DNA of 7,326 bases. It comes from CAZTLE01 sp964614415 (lineage in GTDB: Bacteria > Bacteroidota > Bacteroidia > Flavobacteriales > Flavobacteriaceae). The position numbers and the translations under genes are program-made. Shown here piece after piece: positions 1-5,866 of this stretch. Each line of letters starts with the position of its first letter. Within the stretch, counting starts at the first letter, position 1. The notes under the pieces were generated by a model, which was given only the letters and a program-made list of their open reading frames with translations, searched no databases and was not told where the DNA came from. The DNA lies in assembly GCA_964614415.1 (NCBI GenBank), contig CAZTLE010000198.1, forward strand, positions 1 to 7,326, in the 5' to 3' direction.

Positions 1-846
1 GGTATTGGGCATAATTACCAGGAGGCTATCGATGGCGAGCCCGCGGTCAAAATATGAAATGGCTTCGTCGTATTGTTGCTTCCGGGTAAAAACGATCCCA
101 ATATTGTTAAGCGAACTCGCTTCAAGGGGTTTGTTGTTTAGTTCTTTCCGAAACTGCAGCGCTTTTTGGTGATAACTGATCGCGTCGTCAAATTCACCTA
201 CCTCGTTGGCAATGAGCCCCAGATTGCTGTTGGCCGAACTCAAATAACGAAGTTCATCTACTTCAGAAAAATATTCGATCGCCCGAATTGAACTCGCTTC
301 TCCTCCCACATAGTCCTTGGCATTTTTTTGCATGATTGCCATAGACAGTACGGCAATACCTGCTCCGTAAGCATCGCCTATGGAGGCGTATAATTGCTCA
401 GATTTGAAATAACCGGCGTAAGCACTGTCAATACGGCTCCTGCCGGAATCGTAATAATCTCCCAGATTGTAGTAATATCGGGCCAAACCTGAAGAGTCAT
501 TGGTCTTTCTGGAAAGCGTTAGAATGTCTTGGTTAACCGCTTTAAGTCTATCAAAGTCCTGCAGGCGATAAAATCGTTTTCCCGCGAATACGTATTTGTT
601 CAACTTGATGGAATCGTCGGGCAGCGTATGTATTTGTGCCAGTGCTTTATCTACTGCAGAGATACGTTGCTCTCTCGTGATATCGCTGTTTTCGGATTGC
701 CGGAAATGCTCCTCAATGTTATTTATAACGGATGGTGAGTTCGGGTTTTTTCCACCCGGATCGCATGAGAATAACAGGAATACTATCCAGATCGGGAATG
801 GAAGAAGTCGGAAACAGGTCTTTTTTAAGACGTTGGAGCATCGCAT
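1..846 (-). CDS. TPR-repeat lipoprotein, probable N-terminal part of a signalling protein (partial)
   Basis: The frame is open from an ATG at 846 to the left edge, giving 282 residues with no stop, so the C-terminus is missing. The start is bounded by an in-frame TAA at 858-856. The N-terminus has a basic stretch, a hydrophobic segment (about residues 17-27) and the lipobox-like LFSC ending at Cys28, so it is probably a lipoprotein or otherwise exported. From about residue 81 there are around five TPR-like helical pairs; the clearest are about 200-236 (NLGLIANEVGEFDDAISYHQ) and 240-274 (NNIGIVFTRKQQYDEAISYF). TPR arrays bind proteins. In Bacteroidota, proteins with this layout often continue into a transmembrane helix and a histidine kinase or a LuxR-type HTH domain, which would suit the LytTR regulator upstream on the same strand. 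That is inference, because this part is not in the window. It could also be a plain TPR lipoprotein. It starts 149 bases after the DGDDDKP gene. Confidence 0.88.
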   Translation of the reverse strand, partial: MRCSNVLKKTCFRLLPFPIWIVFLLFSCDPGGKNPNSPSVINNIEEHFRQSENSDITREQRISAVDKALAQIHTLPDDSIKLNKYVFAGKRFYRLQDFDRLKAVNQDILTLSRKTNDSSGLARYYYNLGDYYDSGRSRIDSAYAGYFKSEQLYASIGDAYGAGIAVLSMAIMQKNAKDYVGGEASSIRAIEYFSEVDELRYLSSANSNLGLIANEVGEFDDAISYHQKALQFRKELNNKPLEASSLNNIGIVFTRKQQYDEAISYFDRGLAIDSLLVIMPNT

Positions 847-895
847 AGTACCAGGTTATAGGGCTGCACATTCGCGCGCAAAAGAAACACAGAAT

Positions 896-923
896 CCCCG
901 GTAGCGCAAAACGCTTACCGGGG
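896..923 (-). terminator. Strong hairpin between the DGDDDKP gene and the TPR gene
   Basis: CCCCGGTA plus GCG (896-906) pairs with CGC plus TACCGGGG (912-914 and 916-923), with a single bulged T at 915 and a five-base loop. That makes 11 pairs, GC-rich at the base, too good to be chance. Read on the minus strand it is followed by a T-rich but interrupted stretch (ATTCTGTGTTTCTTTTG) rather than a clean T run. It could be a partial terminator after the repeat lipoprotein, an attenuator or RNA-stability element in front of the TPR gene, or a processing site. Confidence 0.5.
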
Positions 924-995
924 AGGAATCTGAATTACAATATACTTATTTTAAAGTAGTATTCCCAGATTACACTAGAATTACAGGGAGGGCTA

Positions 996-1481
996 TTATT
1001 TTCCGGGTTTGTCGTCGTCGCCGTCCGTTGCAAAATTTCGATTAGGTTTGCCGTCGTTGCCTCCAATGGATGACCGCACCGGCTTGTCGTCGTCTCCATC
1101 AGTCTCAGCGGAGTTTTCCGGCTTATCGTCATCGCCATCTGTTTCTCCTGATGGCTTGTCATCATCACCATCTGTTTCCCCTGAGGGCTTGTCATCGTCG
1201 CCATCTGTTTCTCCTGAAGGCTTGTCATCGTCACCATCCGTTTCTCCCGAGGGCTTGTCATCATCACCATCTGTTTTTGCCTGACTTCGAGCGGGTTTGT
1301 CATCGTCTCCATCATTTTGTTTTTGTGGGGGTTGTTTGGCATCAATTGCTTCACTATCATCAATTAGGGTGATGCGGAGGTCTTCCGTTGCGCGATCCTC
1401 CTCAAGCAGGTTTTCTGCTTCACAGGAGATTAGAAAGATTCCTAGCACGGCAATTGTAATTAGGTGTTTGATTGTTTTCAT
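996..1481 (-). CDS. Small lipoprotein built of DGDDDKP repeats
   Basis: This 161-residue protein starts at ATG 1481. Residues 1-19 form a lipoprotein signal peptide ending in the lipobox LISC, with Cys20 as the lipid site, so it should sit in the cell envelope. An acidic linker (about 21-55, EAENLLEEDRATEDLR...) follows. Residues 57-161 are almost all repeats: eight intact DGDDDKP motifs (starting at 57, 71, 82, 93, 104, 115, 128 and 152) and one degenerate NDGKP near 142. Four central units are followed by SGE and form an exact 11-residue period; the outer spacers differ. The tail is extremely Asp-rich with regularly spaced Lys-Pro, so it is probably extended and disordered and could bind cations such as calcium, but it does not match a standard EF-hand or thrombospondin type 3 loop. 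I do not recognise a named family. It lies between a LytTR regulator and a TPR lipoprotein on the same strand, suggesting a shared role or regulation by them. Confidence 0.85.
   Translation of the reverse strand: MKTIKHLITIAVLGIFLISCEAENLLEEDRATEDLRITLIDDSEAIDAKQPPQKQNDGDDDKPARSQAKTDGDDDKPSGETDGDDDKPSGETDGDDDKPSGETDGDDDKPSGETDGDDDKPENSAETDGDDDKPVRSSIGGNDGKPNRNFATDGDDDKPGK
1120..1284 (-). repeat. 33-bp in-frame tandem repeats within the DGDDDKP gene
   Basis: Five consecutive 33-base units begin at 1120, 1153, 1186, 1219 and 1252. Each encodes one TDGDDDKP unit plus its spacer in the minus-strand lipoprotein gene. The copies differ mainly at codon third positions: the Gly codon is GGC, GGT or GGA, and the Asp codons switch between GAT and GAC, while the amino acids stay the same. 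Less regular copies flank the array on both sides (about 1005-1119 and 1285-1315). The period is a multiple of three, so copy-number change would lengthen or shorten the protein without a frameshift. Confidence 0.9.
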
Positions 1482-1546
1482 ACGTTTGGGTTTTAGTTTT
1501 TGTTATACATAAGTGATACGCATGTTCTGCAGTATTGGGATTTATG

Positions 1547-1599
1547 AAAAAGGGAATGGCGTTCGGAAAAAAATAGGCACAAAGAAGACCGCATTCCCT
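1547..1599 (-). terminator. Long-loop hairpin with T tail, possible terminator or attenuator
   Basis: On the minus strand AGGGAATG-CG (1599-1590) can pair with CG-CATTCCCT (1561-1551), with one bulged base at 1559. The T run at 1550-1547 follows immediately. The stem of about 10 pairs plus T tail resembles an intrinsic terminator, but the 28-base loop is much longer than usual. It would either end the LytTR transcript or act in the leader of the DGDDDKP gene, 66 bases before its start codon. Confidence 0.35.
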
Positions 1600-1618
1600 A
1601 AAAAATGTCTTCCCCGTG

Positions 1619-1638
1619 TCCGTTAAATTCCGTTAAAT
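1619..1638 (+). promoter_or_regulatory. Perfect tandem 10-mer, candidate regulator binding site
   Basis: The 10-mer TCCGTTAAAT occurs twice back-to-back, so the copies are one DNA turn apart on the same face. Each copy fits eight of nine positions of the half-site reported for LytTR-family regulators ([TA][AC][CA]GTTN[AG][TG]). Canonical LytTR sites are spaced about two turns apart, so the match is imperfect. The repeat lies about 140 bases upstream of the DGDDDKP gene and downstream of the LytTR gene. A regulatory role is inference. Confidence 0.35.
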
Positions 1639-1740
1639 AGAAGCTCCAACTACGCTAAAAATTGATTAGCGTGGGACCAATGTAGATACTGCAAACAACA
1701 TACGAGCGAGTTTCGGAAAGTAAATTGTAAGCGAATGCCT

Positions 1741-1781
1741 AAGAACTGTATAGTTGTATTGAATACGGGTGACTGAACGGT
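1741..1781 (-). promoter_or_regulatory. Candidate pair of LytTR half-sites
   Basis: On the minus strand ACCGTTCAG (1781-1773) fits the LytTR half-site consensus at all nine positions, and ACAGTTCTT (1749-1741) fits at eight. They are in the same orientation and 32 bases apart, close to three DNA turns, whereas known sites are usually about 21-22 bases apart. The consensus is loose, so matches of this quality can occur by chance in a region this size. I report them only because they lie just after a LytTR gene and before its likely target. Confidence 0.2.
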
Positions 1782-1792
1782 TTTGGCCTGTC

Positions 1793-2536
1793 CTAGGCCA
1801 TGATCACACTACGCTTAAAGAGATTATCCTTGATAAACTCAACATTGTCGCGGTATGACTTGGAAAAAGGAATGTAACTGTTGGAGTTCTTGATGACACA
1901 TTTGGACTTTCCGAAATGAATCCTCGAAATATAGTTGGTATTAACAATATAGCTCTTGTGGATGCGAACAAAATGATTGGGCAATGATTGTTGAAAATAC
2001 TTCAGCGATTTATATGCTCCTACAGTCGAACCGTTGGCCATTACAAAATCGGTGGTATTATTGTCCGCTTTGAGGTACATTACCTCATCCGAATTGATAA
2101 ACTTATAATCTCCGTAGGATTTAAAACACAAGGTAGTCTCCGGTTGCTCGAAGTGATGATTTTGTAAACGCAATAGAGACCTTCTCAAAAGATTGGGATC
2201 CAGAGGTTTTAGCAGATAATCCAGGACACCGTTGCGAATACCCTCAATGGCGTAATTGGCCGTTTTCGTAACAACGATGAATTTGGGGAGTTTTTTTAAG
2301 TATTTACTAAGCTCACTGATCAGGTTGTACTGGGTGTTTTCAGTGATCATGCCCGGGGTTTCAACTTCGAGGAACACCAAATCCGGTGTGCGCTCCAAAA
2401 TAAGATCCAGGCCACGGGTTTCTGTTCGTGCCACCCCTACACAGATAAATTTTCCCATGCTTTCCAACAAAAGTTGAATGGTCTCCTGTGTTTTTGGATC
2501 GTGGTCAACAATAACGAAGGGATACTCCATAATCAT
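1793..2536 (-). CDS. LytTR-type response regulator with atypical receiver domain
   Basis: This 247-residue protein has an N-terminal receiver domain (about 5-125) and a C-terminal LytTR DNA-binding domain (about 138-240), the standard length and order for a LytTR response regulator. The LytTR part has the familiar FVRIHKSYIVN and PFSKSYRDNV signatures. The receiver keeps Asp11, Thr90 and Lys110 (LLKPLD), but the phospho-acceptor Asp of the usual FLDxxMPG motif is Glu57 (VFLEVETPGM), and the second residue of the acidic pair is His12 (VDHDP). Normal Asp phosphorylation is therefore unlikely. It may be constitutively active, with Glu mimicking the phosphorylated state, or controlled in another way. 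Met1 at 2536 and Met3 at 2530 are both possible starts. A partner kinase could be the TPR protein at the left edge. Likely targets are itself and the DGDDDKP gene downstream, judged from nearby repeats. Confidence 0.93.
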   Translation of the reverse strand: MIMEYPFVIVDHDPKTQETIQLLLESMGKFICVGVARTETRGLDLILERTPDLVFLEVETPGMITENTQYNLISELSKYLKKLPKFIVVTKTANYAIEGIRNGVLDYLLKPLDPNLLRRSLLRLQNHHFEQPETTLCFKSYGDYKFINSDEVMYLKADNNTTDFVMANGSTVGAYKSLKYFQQSLPNHFVRIHKSYIVNTNYISRIHFGKSKCVIKNSNSYIPFSKSYRDNVEFIKDNLFKRSVIMA

Positions 2537-3021
2537 ACGTCATAACTCTCTGAGTAGCAATTAAGGGCGTACATTCGAGGAAGTTTGTTGCTGACACCAA
2601 ATTATAACTTATTACGGTAGTTTTGTTACGGTTTTTCCACAATTGATCTACGGCAATAGTGTTGCTCATCAGCTGTTATGGCTGACGCTCAGAACTATGC
2701 TCAATCGTACGTATGTCCTTTAGTGGGGAAGGGAAGAGAAGCAGTTTGTCGAAGTTTTTTGAGTGACGACCTGCTCCTGGTTAAAAGACATTATAACATC
2801 CAAATGACAATTACATTCAGAATCACTACGATTAATGAGATCGAACTTATCACGATCTCAAAGCCGCTGGTTGATTCGGTTGGTTCCATGCATATAGATT
2901 GAGTAAGAAAAAACTTACAATCTTGTTGCGAATCTACTGGAAATGATTTTGAATTGGCGATGGTTACACCTCAATAATTTTATGGTTCACAAGTAGTTAT
3001 GGCTTTCTTAGGCTCAAAAGA
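2537..3021. other. 485-base region with no convincing gene
   Basis: This stretch separates the DUF3179 gene from the LytTR gene. A plus-strand frame at 2678-2902 could encode 74 residues, but it has no recognisable domain, signal or start context, so I do not call it. The region nearest the LytTR gene (to about 2635) holds its candidate promoter. Elsewhere there are short inverted repeats (2836-2843 with 2853-2860; 2897-2922 with a two-base bulge; 2990-2997 with 3021-3028). None is followed by a clear T run, and stems of this size are expected by chance. An unrecognised small RNA cannot be excluded. Confidence 0.5.
2601..2632 (-). promoter_or_regulatory. Candidate promoter of the LytTR gene with direct repeats
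   Basis: On the minus strand a perfect TATAAT (2606-2601) continues into TTGG, which also resembles the Bacteroidota TAnnTTTG element with one extra base. It lies about 65 bases before the start codon. Just upstream, ACCGTAA occurs twice in the same orientation (2632-2626 and 2618-2612), 14 bases apart, covering the area where the -35 element would be. There is no good -35 (TTG) at normal spacing, which would suit an activator-dependent promoter. Activator binding and self-regulation are inference. Confidence 0.4.
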
Positions 3022-4380
3022 CTACTTGATAAGTTTGGTTTCCGGAAAGGCTGCTTTGTACCCAAACCAAAAGGCATTATGTGTGGGAAGCAGTGGGAGT
3101 ACGGCACTAGTCCTGGTGTTGATAATACCGTTTTCCGTTAGTTGCCATTTGGTCCCGTTTGCGTCTTTTGCGGTCTGAAACTTGTCATAATCCACGAAGT
3201 TCGTGTTTCCTGTAATATAGACCCTGTGGGCTCCACTTTTATCGGTAAATACAGTAAACTGTTTTCCATGGATCTCACCCTTGTATATCCGATGCTTTCT
3301 CAGGAACTTTGATGAAATGGCAATGTTTTCGTCTGTCTCCTGCGGGAGGCGAATGGCGAGTATTTCCTGCTTGTTCTTTAAACTGCGATCGGTTTTAGGG
3401 ACGTTGAACATGAGTGCGTCAGTAGAAAAATAGTCCCGGTAGGCAACACCCTCTCCATAGTCCCGTTGATGTCCTGTTTGCAAAGACAAGACGGTGGTTT
3501 CGGGATGCAATTTCTTCCACTCACTCCAGGTAGTGGTGACAACACTGAGATATTCTAATTGTACATCTGTCTGTGCCAGGGGACCCAGAACCGGTGTGCC
3601 CCAGAGTGTGTTCCACAAGGTCTGTGTGGCCTGATCGTACATGAGCTTATTGGATCGGTATAAGAATCCGCTGGTCCCGAATTGATAACTTGTATCTCTG
3701 TATTGTGTTTTGTAGAGTATTACAGTACCACATAGTGTACAGTATACACCGGCCACAGGTGTATTCCCAACGGTATCGGTAAACATCTCATGCCAGGCTA
3801 AAATGCGCTTTGGGTAAGCACGTGTGTCGCCATTGATCGAAATTCCGAAGACAATATTATCGTCCTCGAGATAACGGGCCTTGTTAGCAGGGATCATTTC
3901 CGGATTGCGCAATGGCGGAATACCGTCCTGTACCACACCTCCCCACCGAACCTCGTCCAGTCGGATCCTGGATTGGTCCTGCCTTCCCAGGAAATATTTG
4001 GCAAAACGGATATCAATGCTTTGGTGCAACGCAGCTTTGAAGGTGTAGTATGAGTTGTCGTACGTGGGTTTTTTATTCCACAGATATTCATACCATTGAT
4101 TAAAATCATAACCAAAGGATTTTCCGGTATGCTTCTGAAGAATGAAAAGTAGCTTGAGCGTATTCTCCGGGTGGCGCAAAAAATACATGCTTTCAACCCC
4201 CAGGATCTCGAAGCTTTCATTCCAGTTGTTGTCAATATAGGCAAGTGCACGGTCGTGTACTGTTGTATCTGTAGACCGGAAAAGATCCAGGAAGTATTGA
4301 TGCCCTTCCCGCACGGGTGTCTGACCGTATTGCGAAAGGGGAAGTACGAGAAGGATTAGCAGGAAATAGAGGGACCGCAT
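3022..4380 (-). CDS. Secreted DUF3179 domain protein
   Basis: This 452-residue protein has a Sec signal peptide (about 1-19, hydrophobic, ending SQYGQ), so it is exported, probably to the periplasm. Residues about 140-445 match the DUF3179 family: VRWGGVVQDGIPPL, the NGDTRAYP and AWHEMF segments, the Cys pair in YCTLCGT (Cys214 and Cys217), GTSGFLYRSNKLMYD, and the end HNAFWFGYKAAFPET. The two Cys plus His197 could bind a metal or form a disulfide; this is a guess from the motif, and the family has no established function that I know of. Residues 25-135 are a helical region with W/Y-rich segments, also seen in related Bacteroidota proteins. The ATG at 4380 leads directly into the signal peptide. 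It appears to be transcribed alone, divergent from the TonB-C-like gene across 81 bases. There is no clear terminator. Confidence 0.92.
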   Translation of the reverse strand: MRSLYFLLILLVLPLSQYGQTPVREGHQYFLDLFRSTDTTVHDRALAYIDNNWNESFEILGVESMYFLRHPENTLKLLFILQKHTGKSFGYDFNQWYEYLWNKKPTYDNSYYTFKAALHQSIDIRFAKYFLGRQDQSRIRLDEVRWGGVVQDGIPPLRNPEMIPANKARYLEDDNIVFGISINGDTRAYPKRILAWHEMFTDTVGNTPVAGVYCTLCGTVILYKTQYRDTSYQFGTSGFLYRSNKLMYDQATQTLWNTLWGTPVLGPLAQTDVQLEYLSVVTTTWSEWKKLHPETTVLSLQTGHQRDYGEGVAYRDYFSTDALMFNVPKTDRSLKNKQEILAIRLPQETDENIAISSKFLRKHRIYKGEIHGKQFTVFTDKSGAHRVYITGNTNFVDYDKFQTAKDANGTKWQLTENGIINTRTSAVLPLLPTHNAFWFGYKAAFPETKLIK

Positions 4381-4461
4381 GGCTATTTTATTTGCTTTGG
4401 TCGGTGGAAATGAAAGAAAGCAACAGGTTTAACTAAAATTTGTACTTTTCATGGTCACAAG
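4381..4461. promoter_or_regulatory. Divergent promoter region
   Basis: These 81 bases lie between two start codons facing away from each other, so they should hold promoters for both the DUF3179 gene (minus) and the TonB-C-like lipoprotein gene (plus). On the plus strand TAAAATTTG (about 4434-4442) is close to the Bacteroidota TAnnTTTG element but has one extra base. I see no matching upstream TTG at normal distance and no clear minus-strand element. Confidence 0.4.
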
Positions 4462-4953
4462 ATGCTCATGAAATACCCGGTCCTGATGATCTTATTGGTT
4501 GCCTTGACTTCCTCCTGTAAGTTTTTTGAAACAGAGAGGATTTCCAGCGATGACTTTTATGAGGAAGAGATGCGTGAGATAGACTGGAAGGACGTGGATA
4601 TGTACCCCATGTTCGAAGGATGTAAGATATTTACTGAAAAAGAAGACCAGAAGAATTGTTTTGAACGGTCATTATCCAATCACCTCTATGCGTCCATCCG
4701 TAGTCGGGATATGCGTGTTGCTTATGATATAAACGATACGGTTCCCCTGGAATTCAGTATTTCTAATGACGGACAGGTAAAGGTTAAAAATGTACGTGTT
4801 GATAGCAGCATGCGCACTGCTCTTCCTCTTTTGGAATTATGGATTCGGGAGAGTATCGATTCCCTTCCCGAGATCATTCCTGCTCACAAACGGGGTATAC
4901 CCGTTAACACCGAGTTCACACTGCCTATTGTAATCCGAAGCAACGGATCATAG
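4462..4953 (+). CDS. Lipoprotein with TonB C-terminal-like domain
   Basis: The product has 163 residues. The N-terminus (MLMKYPVLMILLVALTSSC) is a lipoprotein signal with Cys19 as the likely lipid site. Met3 at 4468 is an equally good start. After an acidic linker comes the segment MYPMFEGCKIF...NCFERSLSNHL (about 48-75), which has the P-x-F-x-GC...CF pattern found before TonB C-terminal domains in Bacteroidota (Cys54 and Cys66 may pair). Residues about 103-157 (DGQVKVKNVRV ... LPEIIP ... RGIPVNTEFTLPIVI) follow the TonB_C pattern, ending in the typical GxPV-x-x-x-FTLPI strand. Unlike true TonB, it lacks a transmembrane anchor and a Pro-rich spacer and is lipid-anchored instead, so energy transduction to a receptor is not assured. 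Envelope binding or scaffolding is possible. Its stop codon overlaps that of the convergent barrel gene. Confidence 0.85.
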   Translation: MLMKYPVLMILLVALTSSCKFFETERISSDDFYEEEMREIDWKDVDMYPMFEGCKIFTEKEDQKNCFERSLSNHLYASIRSRDMRVAYDINDTVPLEFSISNDGQVKVKNVRVDSSMRTALPLLELWIRESIDSLPEIIPAHKRGIPVNTEFTLPIVIRSNGS

Positions 4954-5823
4954 GCGGAACTTATATCCGGCAGAGAAGTCAACAGGGAATTCCCCATTAC
5001 TATCGAGACCAAAGCCCGCGATGTCATTATATAAAATGGTGACATACCCGTTGCCTACCGGGATGTCGGCACCCACACCAAAACTGGTAGGAGAATTGAA
5101 ATTACCACCGCTAATTTCCTCGATCCGCGCAACCCCGTCTTCCACAACCGTAAGTTCGCGATCTACATACGTATACGAGAAGAACTTGGCGTTCACATAG
5201 ATGTCAACCTTATCGGATTTGATAAACTTAAATCGGTAGTTTAAGGACACATCCGTTGAAGAGAATTGGTAATCCGAGCTCTTGAAAACCTGATTCAAGC
5301 GAACGACCAACGAATGCCGTTTCAGTTTCACCTCATCGATTACTTCAAATTCGGCACCCGCCTGGGGAAGTAGTGTATTGTCCGGATTGTCAGCGAACGA
5401 GTTGTTCGTAATACCCGCAAAAACTCCCAGGCGTGTCTTTAGGTCGATGGAAGTAGTTCCGTCATTGTAGTTCGGATCTACCTGTTTGTTATAATTTCTG
5501 AAGAATTTGCGAAGGCTGCCTAAGGTAAGTTTCACTTTGGAAACATCTACACTGGCATCTCCGGTTTGAAGACGAAGCACATCCTTGTATTCCTCCTGGT
5601 ACCCATCGGTTGAACGGGTGTTCTTCAATTCCAGGATTTCGTTTCCTTTCATAGAGAAATAGCGGTATTCGTCACCAATGATGTTCCATAGTAATGTCAA
5701 CGGTCCTTCTACCTCTGTTTGAAGGCTATAGCTTTGACCGTCAACCGTATACTGTTTTTGAGCCTGAAGCAGGGCCGTACATAGGAATGCAACGGCCATT
5801 AGGGAGTAGCGTAGGTTCTTCAT
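4948..5823 (-). CDS. Outer-membrane beta-barrel protein of unknown function
   Basis: This 291-residue protein has a clear signal peptide (about 1-21, ending ALLQAQ). The first mature part (about 22-115, including LTLLWNIIGDEYRYF and VKLTLGSLRKFFRNYNKQVDP) is a separate soluble region found in similar flavobacterial proteins. From about residue 128 to the end there are alternating-pattern strands (RLGVFAGITNN, SLVVRLNQVF, DVSLNYRFKF, VDIYVNAKFFSYTYV, SFGVGADIPVGNGYVTILYN, VDFSAGYKFRL) typical of a small outer-membrane barrel, ending in a strand close to the chain end. I do not recognise a named family. It follows the glycosyltransferase gene by 43 bases on the same strand, so it may share its operon; a weak TACCTTTA element (about 5849-5842) could give it a promoter of its own. 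It overlaps the facing lipoprotein gene by 6 bases. Confidence 0.82.
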   Translation of the reverse strand: MKNLRYSLMAVAFLCTALLQAQKQYTVDGQSYSLQTEVEGPLTLLWNIIGDEYRYFSMKGNEILELKNTRSTDGYQEEYKDVLRLQTGDASVDVSKVKLTLGSLRKFFRNYNKQVDPNYNDGTTSIDLKTRLGVFAGITNNSFADNPDNTLLPQAGAEFEVIDEVKLKRHSLVVRLNQVFKSSDYQFSSTDVSLNYRFKFIKSDKVDIYVNAKFFSYTYVDRELTVVEDGVARIEEISGGNFNSPTSFGVGADIPVGNGYVTILYNDIAGFGLDSNGEFPVDFSAGYKFRL

Positions 5824-5866
5824 AAGGGCATGATTTAGTTGGCTAAAGGTAAAAAATTAAATGAAT

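Larger units (their letters stand above)
1482..1792. other. 311-base leader between the LytTR and DGDDDKP genes
   Basis: No coding frame here looks real. Read on the minus strand, it is the 3' region of the LytTR gene and the leader of the repeat lipoprotein. It contains a small stem at the LytTR stop codon (1784-1789 with 1795-1800), a LytTR-like half-site (1781-1773), a perfect 7-bp inverted repeat (1652-1658 with 1666-1672), a perfect tandem 10-mer (1619-1638) and a long-loop hairpin followed by T residues (1547-1599). The last 30 bases before the ATG at 1481 are A-rich, as usual for Bacteroidota translation starts. I see no clear TAnnTTTG promoter. Confidence 0.5.

Noticed and set aside
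1005..1315. CRISPR-like periodic repeat
   Set aside because: The period is 33 bases with no unique spacers, and the repeats are in-frame codons of a lipoprotein.
996..1320. Enterokinase-like DDDK sites or EF-hand or thrombospondin type 3 calcium loops
   Set aside because: DDDK is a by-product of the repeat, and the Asp spacing does not match the DxDxDG pattern of those loops.
935..1363. Met/Thr-rich minus-strand frame of 142 residues
   Set aside because: It is a shifted frame of the same repeats, with no signal peptide or sensible start, overlapping the well-supported lipoprotein.
1009..1372. Long plus-strand frames opposite the repeat gene (Ser-Pro-rich and His-rich)
   Set aside because: They are mirror translations of the 33-bp repeats. 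A period divisible by three keeps several frames open. The minus-strand frame has the lipobox and the conserved peptide.
2836..2860. 8-bp stem with a 9-base loop
   Set aside because: There is no T run on either strand and about one such stem is expected by chance in the window.
2678..2902. 74-residue plus-strand frame in the intergenic region
   Set aside because: It has no domain, signal or start context, and its composition looks random.
2990..3028. 8-bp inverted repeat covering the DUF3179 stop codon
   Set aside because: Several such repeats with spacers of this size are expected by chance in 7 kb, and no T run follows it as a terminator would need.
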